Source: an uncultured Clostridia bacterium
GTDB taxonomy: Bacteria > Bacillota > Clostridia > RUG12999
DNA length: 22,218 nucleotides
Reading direction: 5' to 3'
Assembly (NCBI GenBank): GCA_934792465.1
Contig: CAKVOK010000055.1
Span: forward strand, 1 to 22,218
Position 1 is the first letter of the stretch. Every line of letters starts with the position of its first letter. A program made the translations under genes and the position numbers. The notes below the pieces were generated by a model. The model saw only the letters and a list, made by a program, of their open reading frames with translations, was not told where the DNA came from and did no database searches. Positions 15,610 to 22,218 of this stretch are shown piece by piece.

Positions 15610-16101
15610 GTGGCACAAAGAGGCAGAAAACCGAAGCCGTCAGCTTTAAAGGAGCTGGAAGGCAATCCCGGCAAAAGAGAAATTAATACAAATGAACCGC
15701 ACCCTGTAAAAAAAGCGCCGCCATACCCTAAATGGCTTGAACCCGATGCGAAAAAGGAATGGCGCAGACTTGCAAACCAGATGGAACAGCTTGGAATATT
15801 AACAGAAGTGGACATGACCGCTTTTGCAGGATATTGTCAGGCGTATGCCCGGTGGAAAGAAGCCGAGGAGTTCATATCACGGCACGGTGCGATTGTGAAA
15901 ACCCCGTCCGGATACTGGCAGCAGGTCCCGCAGGTGTCAATCGCACAGACATATTTGCGGCTTATGAACAGATTTTGCGAACAGTTCGGATTAACACCAT
16001 CATCACGCAGCCGTATTGCTGCCGACTCCTCAAATTCGGACAGCGATAATGATTTAATGGAACATCTTTTAACGCTTGGCGGTGGTAAGGCTGATGCATG
16101 A
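15610..16101 (+). CDS. terS: Phage terminase small subunit, P27 family
   Basis: The start is taken as GTG 15610 because AAGGAGGTG (15595-15603) lies six bases upstream; the frame is open further upstream but that part overlaps the hairpin and lacks a site. The 163-residue product opens with QRGRKPKP-ALKELEGNPGKR, the N-terminal signature of P27-type small terminases (PF05119), followed by PPYPKWLEPDAKKEWRRL and a helical DNA-recognition and oligomerisation region. It recognises phage DNA and directs the large subunit to start packaging. The C-terminus overlaps the large-subunit start by 8 bases. The HNH endonuclease gene that often precedes this gene in HK97-type phages is absent. Confidence 0.92.
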   Translation: MAQRGRKPKPSALKELEGNPGKREINTNEPHPVKKAPPYPKWLEPDAKKEWRRLANQMEQLGILTEVDMTAFAGYCQAYARWKEAEEFISRHGAIVKTPSGYWQQVPQVSIAQTYLRLMNRFCEQFGLTPSSRSRIAADSSNSDSDNDLMEHLLTLGGGKADA

Positions 16102-17644
16102 CGAAAATAAGGCAAAACGTGTGATAAACTTCATAAGCAGCCTAAAACACACTAAAGGAAAATGGCATGGGAAGTCGTTTGACCTGCTCCCCTGGCAGCA
16201 GGATATTATAAAAAATGTATTCGGAACAGTGAAAAGAAACGGTTACAGACAATATAACACAGCGTATGTGGAAATTCCGAAGAAGAATGGAAAGTCGGAG
16301 CTTGCGGCAGGTGTCGCCTTATATCTTACCTGTGGCGATATGGAATGGGGCGCTGAAGTTTACGGCTGTGCGTCCGACCGTCAGCAGGCAAGTATTGTTT
16401 TTGATGTTGCCGTGGATATGGTTGACCAGTGTCCGGCGCTGAAAAAACGAATTAAACCTATAATGTCTGTAAAACGGCTTGTGTATAAACCGACAAACAG
16501 CTTTTATCAGGTACTTTCATCGGAAGCGTTTACAAAACACGGACTGAATATTCACGGTGTAATTTTCGATGAACTTCATGCACAGCCGAATCGCGATTTA
16601 TTTGACGTCATGACAAAAGGCTCCGGTGATGCACGAATGCAGCCGCTGTTTTTTCTCATAACAACGGCAGGAACAGACAGAAACAGCATATGCTTTGAAC
16701 AACACCAAAAAGCAGTGGATATTTTGGATGGCAGAAAGATTGACACTACATTCTATCCTGCAATATACGGTCTGCCTGATGACGAGGATTGGACGAGCGA
16801 GGAAAACTGGTACAGAGCAAATCCGTCACTCGGGTACACGATAGATATTGAAAAGGTACGAAACGCATACATGAGCGCCAAGGACAACCCGGCAGAGGAA
16901 AATCTGTTCCGTCAGCTGCGTCTTAATCAGTGGGTTAAACAGTCTACTCGCTGGATGCCGATGGATAAATGGGATGAATGCAATGAGATAGTGAACTTAT
17001 CACTTTTAAAGGGACGTGAATGCTATGGAGGGCTTGACCTTTCGACCACACTTGACTTAACAGCGTTTGTGCTTGTGTTTCCGCCGAGAAACGAAAATGA
17101 AAAATATATTATTGTTCCGTATTTTTGGATACCGGATGATAATCTTAAAAAACGAGTGAACCGCGATCATGTTCCGTATGATGTGTGGAAAGCACAAGGT
17201 CATATTCGGACAACACAGGGAAATGTGGTTGACTACCGCAGAATAGAGGCGGATATTAAAGAAATTGCAAGCGAGTTTGTTATAAAAGAAATTGCATATG
17301 ACAGATATAACGCAACGCAAATCATATTAAATCTGATGGACGAAGGTTTAACAATGGTGCCGTTCGGGCAAGGGTTTAAGGATATGTCACCGCCGACAAA
17401 GGAGATATTCACGCTTGTGCTTAAAAACAAAATTGTGCATAACATGAATCCGGTTCTTAGGTGGAATTTTGATAATGTATGTGTTGAGACCGATGCTGCT
17501 GAAAATATAAAGCCGTCAAAGAAACACTCAACAGAACGAATAGACGGTGCGGTCAGTACAATTATGGCATTGGACAGGGCCGTGCGCAATATGAATGTGA
17601 ACACATCATCGATTTATGATGAGCGCGGTGTTTTGGTGATATAA
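16094..17644 (+). CDS. terL: Phage terminase large subunit
   Basis: The 516-residue product (from ATG 16094; TTG and GTG alternatives 12-18 bases upstream only add a few residues) is an HK97-type large terminase (PF03354). The ATPase half shows the Walker A variant IPKKNGKSELAAG, Walker B VIFDELHAQ and the coupling segment FFLITTAGT. The nuclease half shows GGLDLSTTLDLTA, IAYDRYNA and ERIDGAVSTIMALD, which supply the metal-binding acidic residues. It cuts and pumps phage DNA into the procapsid. The length is normal and the motifs are intact, so this gene itself is not degraded. It is translationally coupled to the small subunit. Confidence 0.95.
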   Translation: MHDENKAKRVINFISSLKHTKGKWHGKSFDLLPWQQDIIKNVFGTVKRNGYRQYNTAYVEIPKKNGKSELAAGVALYLTCGDMEWGAEVYGCASDRQQASIVFDVAVDMVDQCPALKKRIKPIMSVKRLVYKPTNSFYQVLSSEAFTKHGLNIHGVIFDELHAQPNRDLFDVMTKGSGDARMQPLFFLITTAGTDRNSICFEQHQKAVDILDGRKIDTTFYPAIYGLPDDEDWTSEENWYRANPSLGYTIDIEKVRNAYMSAKDNPAEENLFRQLRLNQWVKQSTRWMPMDKWDECNEIVNLSLLKGRECYGGLDLSTTLDLTAFVLVFPPRNENEKYIIVPYFWIPDDNLKKRVNRDHVPYDVWKAQGHIRTTQGNVVDYRRIEADIKEIASEFVIKEIAYDRYNATQIILNLMDEGLTMVPFGQGFKDMSPPTKEIFTLVLKNKIVHNMNPVLRWNFDNVCVETDAAENIKPSKKHSTERIDGAVSTIMALDRAVRNMNVNTSSIYDERGVLVI

Positions 17645-17665
17645 AAATATTTTTTTGCAAACCGC

Positions 17666-17694
17666 TTGCATATTGCAATACAATATGGTATAAT
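17666..17694 (+). promoter_or_regulatory. Toxin-antitoxin promoter with palindromic operator
   Basis: TTGCAT (17666-17671) and TATAAT (17689-17694) are spaced by 17 bases. The -35 box is part of a perfect palindrome, TTGCATATTGCAA (17666-17678), and a looser ATTG/CAAT symmetry follows. Antitoxins of this class bind such sites to repress their own operon, so this is the probable operator. AAGGAGG (17701-17707) then serves the antitoxin start. Confidence 0.75.
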
Positions 17695-17715
17695 ATAACC
17701 AAGGAGGCGATTGTA

Positions 17716-18021
17716 ATGGCAAGAACATCAAATGTATTTGCTCGTGTTGAGCCGGAAATCAAACAACAGGCAGAATCGGTACTGGAACAGTTGGGAATCC
17801 CCATGTCAAATGCAATAGGTATATTTTTAAGACAAGTGGCAATGCAAAAAGGAATTCCTTTTGAGATTAAATTGCCGCAGAATGTTCCCGTTTCATACGG
17901 AGCATTAAACGAAGAAGAATTTAACGCTGAAATTGAAAAGGGACTTTCGGATGTGGCTTCCGGAAGAGTAATATCGGCACAGAATGTTGCCGAAAAAATG
18001 CATAAGGATTACGGCATATGA
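17716..18021 (+). CDS. relB: RelB/DinJ-family antitoxin
   Basis: The 101-residue product has the N-terminal ribbon-helix-helix DNA-binding unit of RelB/DinJ antitoxins (PF04221): a beta strand NVFARVEPEIKQQAE, then ESVLEQLGIPMSNAIGIFL. The C-terminal part, FNAEIEKGLSDVASGRVISA and onward, is the flexible helix that wraps the toxin. It neutralises the RelE/ParE-type toxin encoded next and, with it, represses the promoter at 17666-17694. The ATGA overlap (18018-18021) couples the two genes. Start chosen by AAGGAGG eight bases upstream. Confidence 0.93.
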   Translation: MARTSNVFARVEPEIKQQAESVLEQLGIPMSNAIGIFLRQVAMQKGIPFEIKLPQNVPVSYGALNEEEFNAEIEKGLSDVASGRVISAQNVAEKMHKDYGI

Positions 18022-18329
18022 AGTGGGAAGTTTTTTATACGGAACAGGCTGAAACTGATTTAAGAAATGTTTTTGAATATATTGCATTTACGCTGCTTGT
18101 ACCGGAAACGGCTAAAAAACAAGTACAGCGCATAATGAAAGAAATTGCGGCGCTTGACAATATGCCGTTCAGATACAAATTGTATCATAAAGAACCATGG
18201 AAAAGCCGTGGTTTGAGAACATTTTCAGTAGATAATTATCTCGTTTTTTATATGCCGGATGAAGAAAAAAATACACTTTCGATCATTCGTATTATGTATG
18301 GCGGACGTGATATAGAAAAGCATTTGTAA
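18018..18329 (+). CDS. relE: RelE/ParE-family toxin
   Basis: The 103-residue product fits the RelE/ParE fold (PF05016): WEVFYTEQAETDLRNVFEYIA helix, a middle LYHKEPWKSRGLRTFSVDNY, then VFYMPDEEKNTLSIIRIMYGGRDIEKHL. RelE members cut ribosome-bound mRNA and ParE members poison gyrase; the sequence alone does not decide which. It overlaps the antitoxin by four bases and is followed by a good terminator, so the pair forms a self-contained unit inserted between the large terminase and portal genes. Confidence 0.9.
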   Translation: MKWEVFYTEQAETDLRNVFEYIAFTLLVPETAKKQVQRIMKEIAALDNMPFRYKLYHKEPWKSRGLRTFSVDNYLVFYMPDEEKNTLSIIRIMYGGRDIEKHL

Positions 18330-18342
18330 TAAATCAAAAATT

Positions 18343-18370
18343 GCATCTATCAAACGATAGGTGCTTTTTT
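18343..18370 (+). terminator. Intrinsic terminator of toxin-antitoxin unit
   Basis: GCATCTATC (18343-18351) pairs with GATAGGTGC (18356-18364) around an AAAC loop and is followed by six T residues. It should end the toxin-antitoxin transcript just before the portal gene. Confidence 0.85.
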
Positions 18371-18396
18371 GATGCAGAATTTTGGAGGGATACACC

Positions 18397-19047
18397 ATGA
18401 ATATCTTTAAATCATTTTTCAAATCACGGGATAAACCGCGCAATGCGTCTGTCGGAACAAGCTGGTTTCATATCGGCAGGTCATGGTCGGGCAAGTCTGT
18501 GACCGAACGGACGGCGTTGCAGCAGACTGCGGTGTATGCCTGTGTTCGTATCATAGCCGAAACCATAGCCAGTCTGCCGCTGCATCTATATAAATACACG
18601 GATAATGGAAAAGAGAAAGATTGTACGCATCCACTGTATTATCTTTTGCACGACGAACCGAATCATGAGATGACTGCTTTTGTTTTCAGAGAAACAATTG
18701 TCAGTCATCTTTTGTTATGGGGAAATGCTTATGCACAGATTATCCGAAACGGCAAAGGCGAGATCATTGAACTGTATCCTCTGCTGCCGGATAAGATGGA
18801 AGTTTACCGTTCGGATATTACGGGAGAAATATATTACATTTATACCGATACCAAAGGACAGAGGCATACTTTAAGCAATACTGAAATTCTGCATATTCCG
18901 GGTTTGGGATATGACGGGCTTATCGGGTATTCGCCAATTGCAATGGCAAAGAACTCAATCGGTATGGCGATTGCCTGTGAGGAATACGGTGCAAGGTTCT
19001 TCTCGAACGGAGCCGCTCCCGGCGGTGTTTTTTTCACTCGGAAATAG
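18397..19047 (+). pseudogene. Phage portal protein, truncated
   Basis: From ATG 18397 (GGAGGG seven bases upstream) this encodes 216 residues of an HK97-type portal (PF04860): ALQQTAVYACVRIIAETIASLPL, LLHDEPNHEMTAFVFRET, LWGNAYAQIIR, LYPLLPDKMEV, ILHIPGLGYDGLIGYSPI, then GARFFSNGAAPGGVF. Full-length family members run to about 400 residues. Here homology stops at GAAPGGVF and four unrelated residues (TRK region) precede the stop. The portal ring is the DNA entry and exit channel of the capsid, so loss of the C-terminal half would block virion assembly. The break coincides with an A/T-rich insert carrying its own promoter and CHAP gene. Confidence 0.88.
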
Positions 19048-19082
19048 GATTTATGCATATTGACGAAAATCGACTCAATGTA

Positions 19083-19111
19083 TTGATTTGTATAAAGATT
19101 TGTGATATACT
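19083..19111 (+). promoter_or_regulatory. Promoter of structured leader and CHAP gene
   Basis: TTGATT (19083-19088) and TATACT (19106-19111) are separated by 17 bases. The predicted start is G19118, exactly the first base of the outer stem of the leader RNA. An imperfect ATTGA/TCAAT inverted repeat (19059-19063/19075-19079) lies just upstream of the -35 box and may bind a regulator. Confidence 0.75.
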
Positions 19112-19117
19112 GATATA

Positions 19118-19227
19118 GTCACATACTAACATTATAATAGGATAATTGTGTAATGGCAAGCATAATCAAGATAAAAACGTATTCTCGCGTTTTTATCTAC
19201 GCCATTGTGTAATTGTTAGTGTGTGAC
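19118..19227 (+). ncRNA. Three-stem structured leader RNA, unassigned
   Basis: The outer stem is 14 pairs: 19118-19131 (GTCACATACTAACA) with 19214-19227, with a single G-T wobble. A middle stem AATGGC/GCCATT (19152-19157/19201-19206) and an 11-bp perfect inner stem AGATAAAAACG/CGTTTTTATCT (19169-19179/19188-19198) complete a nested structure. A perfect 10-base direct repeat, ATTGTGTAAT, lies at 19145-19154 and 19204-19213, flanking the inner part. I could not match it to a riboswitch class, group II intron, T-box or integron site. A folded RNA is more likely than a DNA element because the promoter places the transcript start on the first paired base, but that is inference. Confidence 0.55.
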
Positions 19228-19256
19228 AACCCTACAAATCAGAGAATGCGTTTTTT

Positions 19257-19290
19257 GTGCGTAACTCTGAATGGGGTTACGCACTTTTTT
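19257..19290 (+). terminator. Intrinsic terminator in CHAP gene leader
   Basis: GTGCGTAAC (19257-19265) pairs perfectly with GTTACGCAC (19276-19284) and is followed by six T residues. It sits between the structured RNA and the GGAGGGG ribosome binding site (19299-19305), with no promoter after it, so expression of the gene requires read-through. TCAGAG (19239-19244) can pair with CTCTGA (19265-19270), a possible but weak alternative fold. Confidence 0.8.
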
Positions 19291-19314
19291 AATTTTACGG
19301 AGGGGAATTTGAAA

Positions 19315-21849
19315 ATGAGAAAAAAATATGTATTTGGTATATTTTTAATAGGGGTATTACTCGCACTGTTCTCTATGACTTCTTTTGCAGATGGAAATCA
19401 TTACTGCAATGGTTCAGATATGTTTGTCAATGACAACGGTGAGTTCTTTAGCAATATCGATGATGAAGATAAATTGTATTGCAAGAAAACTCCCCAAGCA
19501 ACTGAGATAAAAGTTTTAGATAAACATATTATGTCAATGGTTTCAGATCAAAACAAAAATCTATATTTACTTGTATATGAAAGTACAAGCACAGATTTAA
19601 TATCATTTAACACTGAAACATATAAATATAATAAATTATGGAGTTTTGATTCTGTTGTGACAAATATATCCATGCGAGAAGACAAAATATACATGAAGAC
19701 CGATGTAGGTATACAATATTACGATGCAAAAACAAATACTATTGGCACGGTTATAGAAAATACAAATATAGACTTTATTTATTTTAGTGACTTTAATACT
19801 TTATTCTATTATTCAAGAAATGATAATGATGCATATGATATTCATACATATTCGTTTAGTAATGTAAAGAAGGTAAAAAAGGCTGCAACCAATAATTCTA
19901 TCAGCTTAATGTCTGCATCATCTTATTCACCCAGACTTTCTGAACCTGCAACAAATAATTCCTATTATACATCGTGGAATGTATTTCATACATCAGGATA
20001 TGGTATGGTAGACGGCAATGGAAATAAACGAGGAAATTGTACTTGTTATGCGTATGGTCGTTCATATGAAAATTTAGGGTATAAACCAAGCTTATGCACA
20101 GGAAATGCAGGAACATGGTATGCATATAATACGAACAATGGATTTTATTCATACGGGAAAACTCCACATTTAGGTGCAGTGGCCGTTTGGAGTAAATCGG
20201 GTGCAGCCGGTCATGTAGCTGTGGTTGAAGTAATCAATGGAGATACAGTAATAACATCAGAGTCCGGTTGGAATTCATTTTACTTTAAAACCGTTACAAG
20301 AAGTGCAAGTAACTATAATTTTAGTGCAAATTCATCATATAACTTTTTAGGTTTCATTTATGTTATGGGGTATTTAACACCAGCTCCTCCACAAAAGGCA
20401 AATATATCTGTTGATAAAATAAATTACAATATTGATGAAAATGTAAACTTCACATTTGATACAGACGGAGTAACTAATACTCTTTGGGTGTACTGTCCTG
20501 ATGGTTCGACATTATATTATCAGAATTTAGCTGGTTCATATTCTTTGGCTTTTGGTATGGCTGGGTATTTTGAAGGTCTTGTTGAAACTTGGAATGGCTT
20601 GGGATCAAAATGTAGCACAAGAGTAAGCTGGTATGTTGGTCCTCCTCAGTATTCAAATATTTCAATCACCAAATACAGTTTTGAAAGAGGAGAAACAATA
20701 CATTTTAATTTCGACACAGCAGCCTATGGTGATGCTAATACATTATGGATTTATAAACCTAACGGCTCATCCGTTTATTATGAAAATGTTGGTAAATCAT
20801 ATAATTTAAGTTTTTACGATGACGGAGCTTATGAAGCTTTAGTTCAAGCATGGAACGGTGTTGGATCGTTATGCAGTGAAAAAATAAAATTCTATGTAGG
20901 AAAGTATAATATCACATACAATTCTAATGGTGGTATAGGAGCACCAGCAGCACAAACAAAAATATATGGTACAGATTTGATTTTAAGTAGGACAATATTG
21001 ACTCGCCCAGGCTACATATTCTGGGGGTGGGCAGACAACAATCCTAATGCAGATAATGCTACATATCCTGCCGGAGGAACATTCACAGGGAATTACAGTA
21101 CAACACTTTATGCTGTGTGGAAACCTGCAACATATAATGTTTATTTTGATGCCGTAGGAGGAACTGTTAATACTCAAAGCAAATCTGTAACATATCTATC
21201 AACATATGGCGACTTACCTACACCTGTCAGAAAAGGGTATACTTTCATGGGGTGGTATACAAACAGCAGTGGCGGAGACTGTATAACAAACAGTTCATCT
21301 GTTCAAATAACATCAGACCAAACGCTTTATGCAAGATGGGAACAAGCGTTTTACTCAATAGTTTATGACACTAACAGGGGTATCGAAAACAGTTGGACTG
21401 ATTCTTGTGAGTATGATACGGTAACAAATATTTCAAAGACAGTTCCTACGCGTGAAGGATACAAATTTATTGGTTGGGCAAAAGATAAGGATTCCGCTAT
21501 AGCAGATTATATGCCAAACGATTTGTATTCAGAAAATCAAGATGTCGTGTTATACGCTGTATGGAAGATAATTCCGTACACCAAAACAGAGATTACAAAC
21601 TTTGGAACATACAAGCTATGTAATGTAACGCTGAACTATATAGAAAACACGCCCATAATAATTGTTGCAACATATAATGAGGGTAAGCTGTTAGGAATTG
21701 AAAAGCGTGTATATAGTAAAGAAAATGAAACCTTTGCTGTTTTTGGTAATATCGATACAGTAAAAGTCATGGTATGGGATGATACTTCCACTATGATTCC
21801 TATCACAAAGACAGAAGAAATACCGGCTACAGACTTTAAATCTAACTAA
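19315..21849 (+). CDS. Secreted CHAP-domain repeat protein
   Basis: The start is ATG 19315, with GGAGGGG nine bases upstream and a signal peptide (MRKKYVFGIFLIG to SFA-D); an open frame further upstream overlaps the terminator. The 844-residue product has an N-terminal propeller-like region (about 30-200), then a CHAP amidase/peptidase domain: GNCTCYAYGR with Cys242, GHVAVVE with His300, and SESGW. Two Ig-like repeats of about 80 residues follow, each with NTLW-Y-P-GS and W-G-GS-CS. Then come three Listeria-Bacteroides repeats (Flg_new, PF09479) with GY-F-GW and LYA-W, and finally the module shared with two proteins of the glycan locus. CHAP enzymes cut peptidoglycan peptides. The propeller and repeats suggest a cell-surface or secreted protein of the host rather than a phage lysin. 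Codon use is visibly A/T-richer than in the glycan genes. Confidence 0.85.
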   Translation: MRKKYVFGIFLIGVLLALFSMTSFADGNHYCNGSDMFVNDNGEFFSNIDDEDKLYCKKTPQATEIKVLDKHIMSMVSDQNKNLYLLVYESTSTDLISFNTETYKYNKLWSFDSVVTNISMREDKIYMKTDVGIQYYDAKTNTIGTVIENTNIDFIYFSDFNTLFYYSRNDNDAYDIHTYSFSNVKKVKKAATNNSISLMSASSYSPRLSEPATNNSYYTSWNVFHTSGYGMVDGNGNKRGNCTCYAYGRSYENLGYKPSLCTGNAGTWYAYNTNNGFYSYGKTPHLGAVAVWSKSGAAGHVAVVEVINGDTVITSESGWNSFYFKTVTRSASNYNFSANSSYNFLGFIYVMGYLTPAPPQKANISVDKINYNIDENVNFTFDTDGVTNTLWVYCPDGSTLYYQNLAGSYSLAFGMAGYFEGLVETWNGLGSKCSTRVSWYVGPPQYSNISITKYSFERGETIHFNFDTAAYGDANTLWIYKPNGSSVYYENVGKSYNLSFYDDGAYEALVQAWNGVGSLCSEKIKFYVGKYNITYNSNGGIGAPAAQTKIYGTDLILSRTILTRPGYIFWGWADNNPNADNATYPAGGTFTGNYSTTLYAVWKPATYNVYFDAVGGTVNTQSKSVTYLSTYGDLPTPVRKGYTFMGWYTNSSGGDCITNSSSVQITSDQTLYARWEQAFYSIVYDTNRGIENSWTDSCEYDTVTNISKTVPTREGYKFIGWAKDKDSAIADYMPNDLYSENQDVVLYAVWKIIPYTKTEITNFGTYKLCNVTLNYIENTPIIIVATYNEGKLLGIEKRVYSKENETFAVFGNIDTVKVMVWDDTSTMIPITKTEEIPATDFKSN

Positions 21850-21874
21850 CTCTATTTATTATTATACATAAAGG

Positions 21875-21910
21875 ACAGAGTAATTCATGCGGATTGCTCT
21901 GTTTTTATTT
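21875..21910 (+). terminator. Intrinsic terminator of CHAP gene
   Basis: ACAGAGTAAT (21875-21884) pairs with ATTGCTCTGT (21893-21902), one G-T pair included, with an 8-base loop and the T-rich tail TTTTATTT. It ends the CHAP transcript 25 bases after the stop codon. Confidence 0.85.
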
Positions 21911-21933
21911 GAAAATGAGGTTTTAGTCATTAA

Positions 21934-22195
21934 ACTTTGCAGGCAGTTGCAAGAGGGGATATTGGAGAAAACAAATTAGAAATTTTCAAAGACCTTGCAA
22001 AACGAAGGAGCCCTTTATAATAACAAAGCGGAAACCTATGATCCCGACGTCTACGGAAGTGAGCGGCTTGTAATCGAGAATGCGTGGTTTAACGAGCTGA
22101 CTCTGCAGAAGTTTGAAAACGCAAAAATGATTGACGAGGAATACAGCGGCGGATTCACCGATTACTACTTCCCCGATTTAGTGAAAGTGAGGTAA
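21934..22195 (+). pseudogene. Frameshifted 3' gene fragment, unrecognised
   Basis: Two overlapping frames appear to be halves of one protein end. The first (21934-22020) reads TLQAVARGDIGENKLEIFKDLAK and then stops. The second (open from 21980 to the stop at 22193-22195) reads NEGALYNNKAETYDPDVYG, then RLVIENAWFNELTLQKFENA and a YYFPDLVKVR end. Removing one A from the run at 21999-22002 would join them as DLA-NEGALYNN. No ATG or well-placed ribosome binding site opens either frame, and the 5' end is missing at the edge of the insert. I do not recognise the family. The GC content resembles the prophage and glycan genes rather than the CHAP gene, so this is probably resident DNA beyond the insert. 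Confidence 0.5.
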
Positions 22196-22218
22196 ATTGA
22201 AGTATTAAAAAAAGTTTT
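22196..22218. other. Window end, nothing recognised
   Basis: The last bases after the fragment's stop codon are A/T-rich and too short to interpret. Confidence 0.3.

Noticed and set aside
19118..19227. Integron attC-like site formed by the imperfect inverted repeat
   Set aside because: The ends read ACTAACA and TGTTAGT, which do not fit the RYYYAAC/GTTRRRY core, and no integrase gene is near.
19118..19320. Group II or group I intron end, or a known riboswitch class
   Set aside because: No GUGYG start, domain V signature or recognised ligand-binding core could be seen; I left the RNA unassigned.
1..22218. CRISPR array, tRNA or rRNA genes, defence system
   Set aside because: No regularly spaced repeats, clover-leaf pattern or rRNA-like stretch was seen, and apart from the toxin-antitoxin pair no defence-type gene is present.

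Overview
The window looks like chromosomal DNA of a low-to-moderate GC, Gram-positive, gut-type Clostridia (Oscillospiraceae/Ruminococcaceae-like). This is inferred from strong AGGAGG-type ribosome binding sites, GTG and TTG starts, an LplB/YtcP/lipoprotein sugar importer, secreted LamG-like and Listeria-Bacteroides-repeat proteins, and an HK97-type Firmicutes prophage packaging module. All genes I accept are on the + strand. I see no tRNA, rRNA or CRISPR array.

Region 1 (1-14818) is a glycan-utilisation locus. It encodes a secreted protein with duplicated LamG-like modules, an ABC importer for oligosaccharides (two permeases and a lipoprotein binding protein, no ATPase), a very large secreted protein joining a GH99-like domain to an SGNH-esterase-like domain, two overlapping GH130-like enzymes, a cytoplasmic GH105-like unsaturated-uronyl hydrolase with a large N-terminal domain, and a YgjV-like membrane protein. 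The likely logic is surface binding, deacylation and endo-cleavage, then import, then intracellular removal of an unsaturated uronic acid and of mannosyl units. The substrate is therefore probably an acidic, mannose-containing, possibly acylated heteropolysaccharide. No polysaccharide lyase or regulator lies in the window.

Region 2 (14819-15020) is a scar of a transposase-type insertion sequence: a good promoter, a hairpin leader and 21 codons of transposase before a stop.

Region 3 (15021-19047) is a decayed prophage packaging module: a promoter, two small phage-type proteins, small and large terminase subunits, a RelB/RelE-type toxin-antitoxin pair with its own promoter and terminator, and a portal gene cut at about half length.

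Region 4 (about 19048-21925) sits directly after the broken portal and looks like an A/T-richer insertion. A consensus promoter starts a transcript exactly at the first base of a three-stem structured leader, followed by an intrinsic terminator and then an 844-residue secreted CHAP protein with Ig-like and Listeria-Bacteroides repeats. Its C-terminal module is the same one found in two proteins of Region 1, so the insert belongs to the same host lineage. This leader-plus-gene unit is the part of the window I find least explained by known families.

Region 5 (21930-22218) holds a frameshifted 3' gene fragment that I do not recognise.
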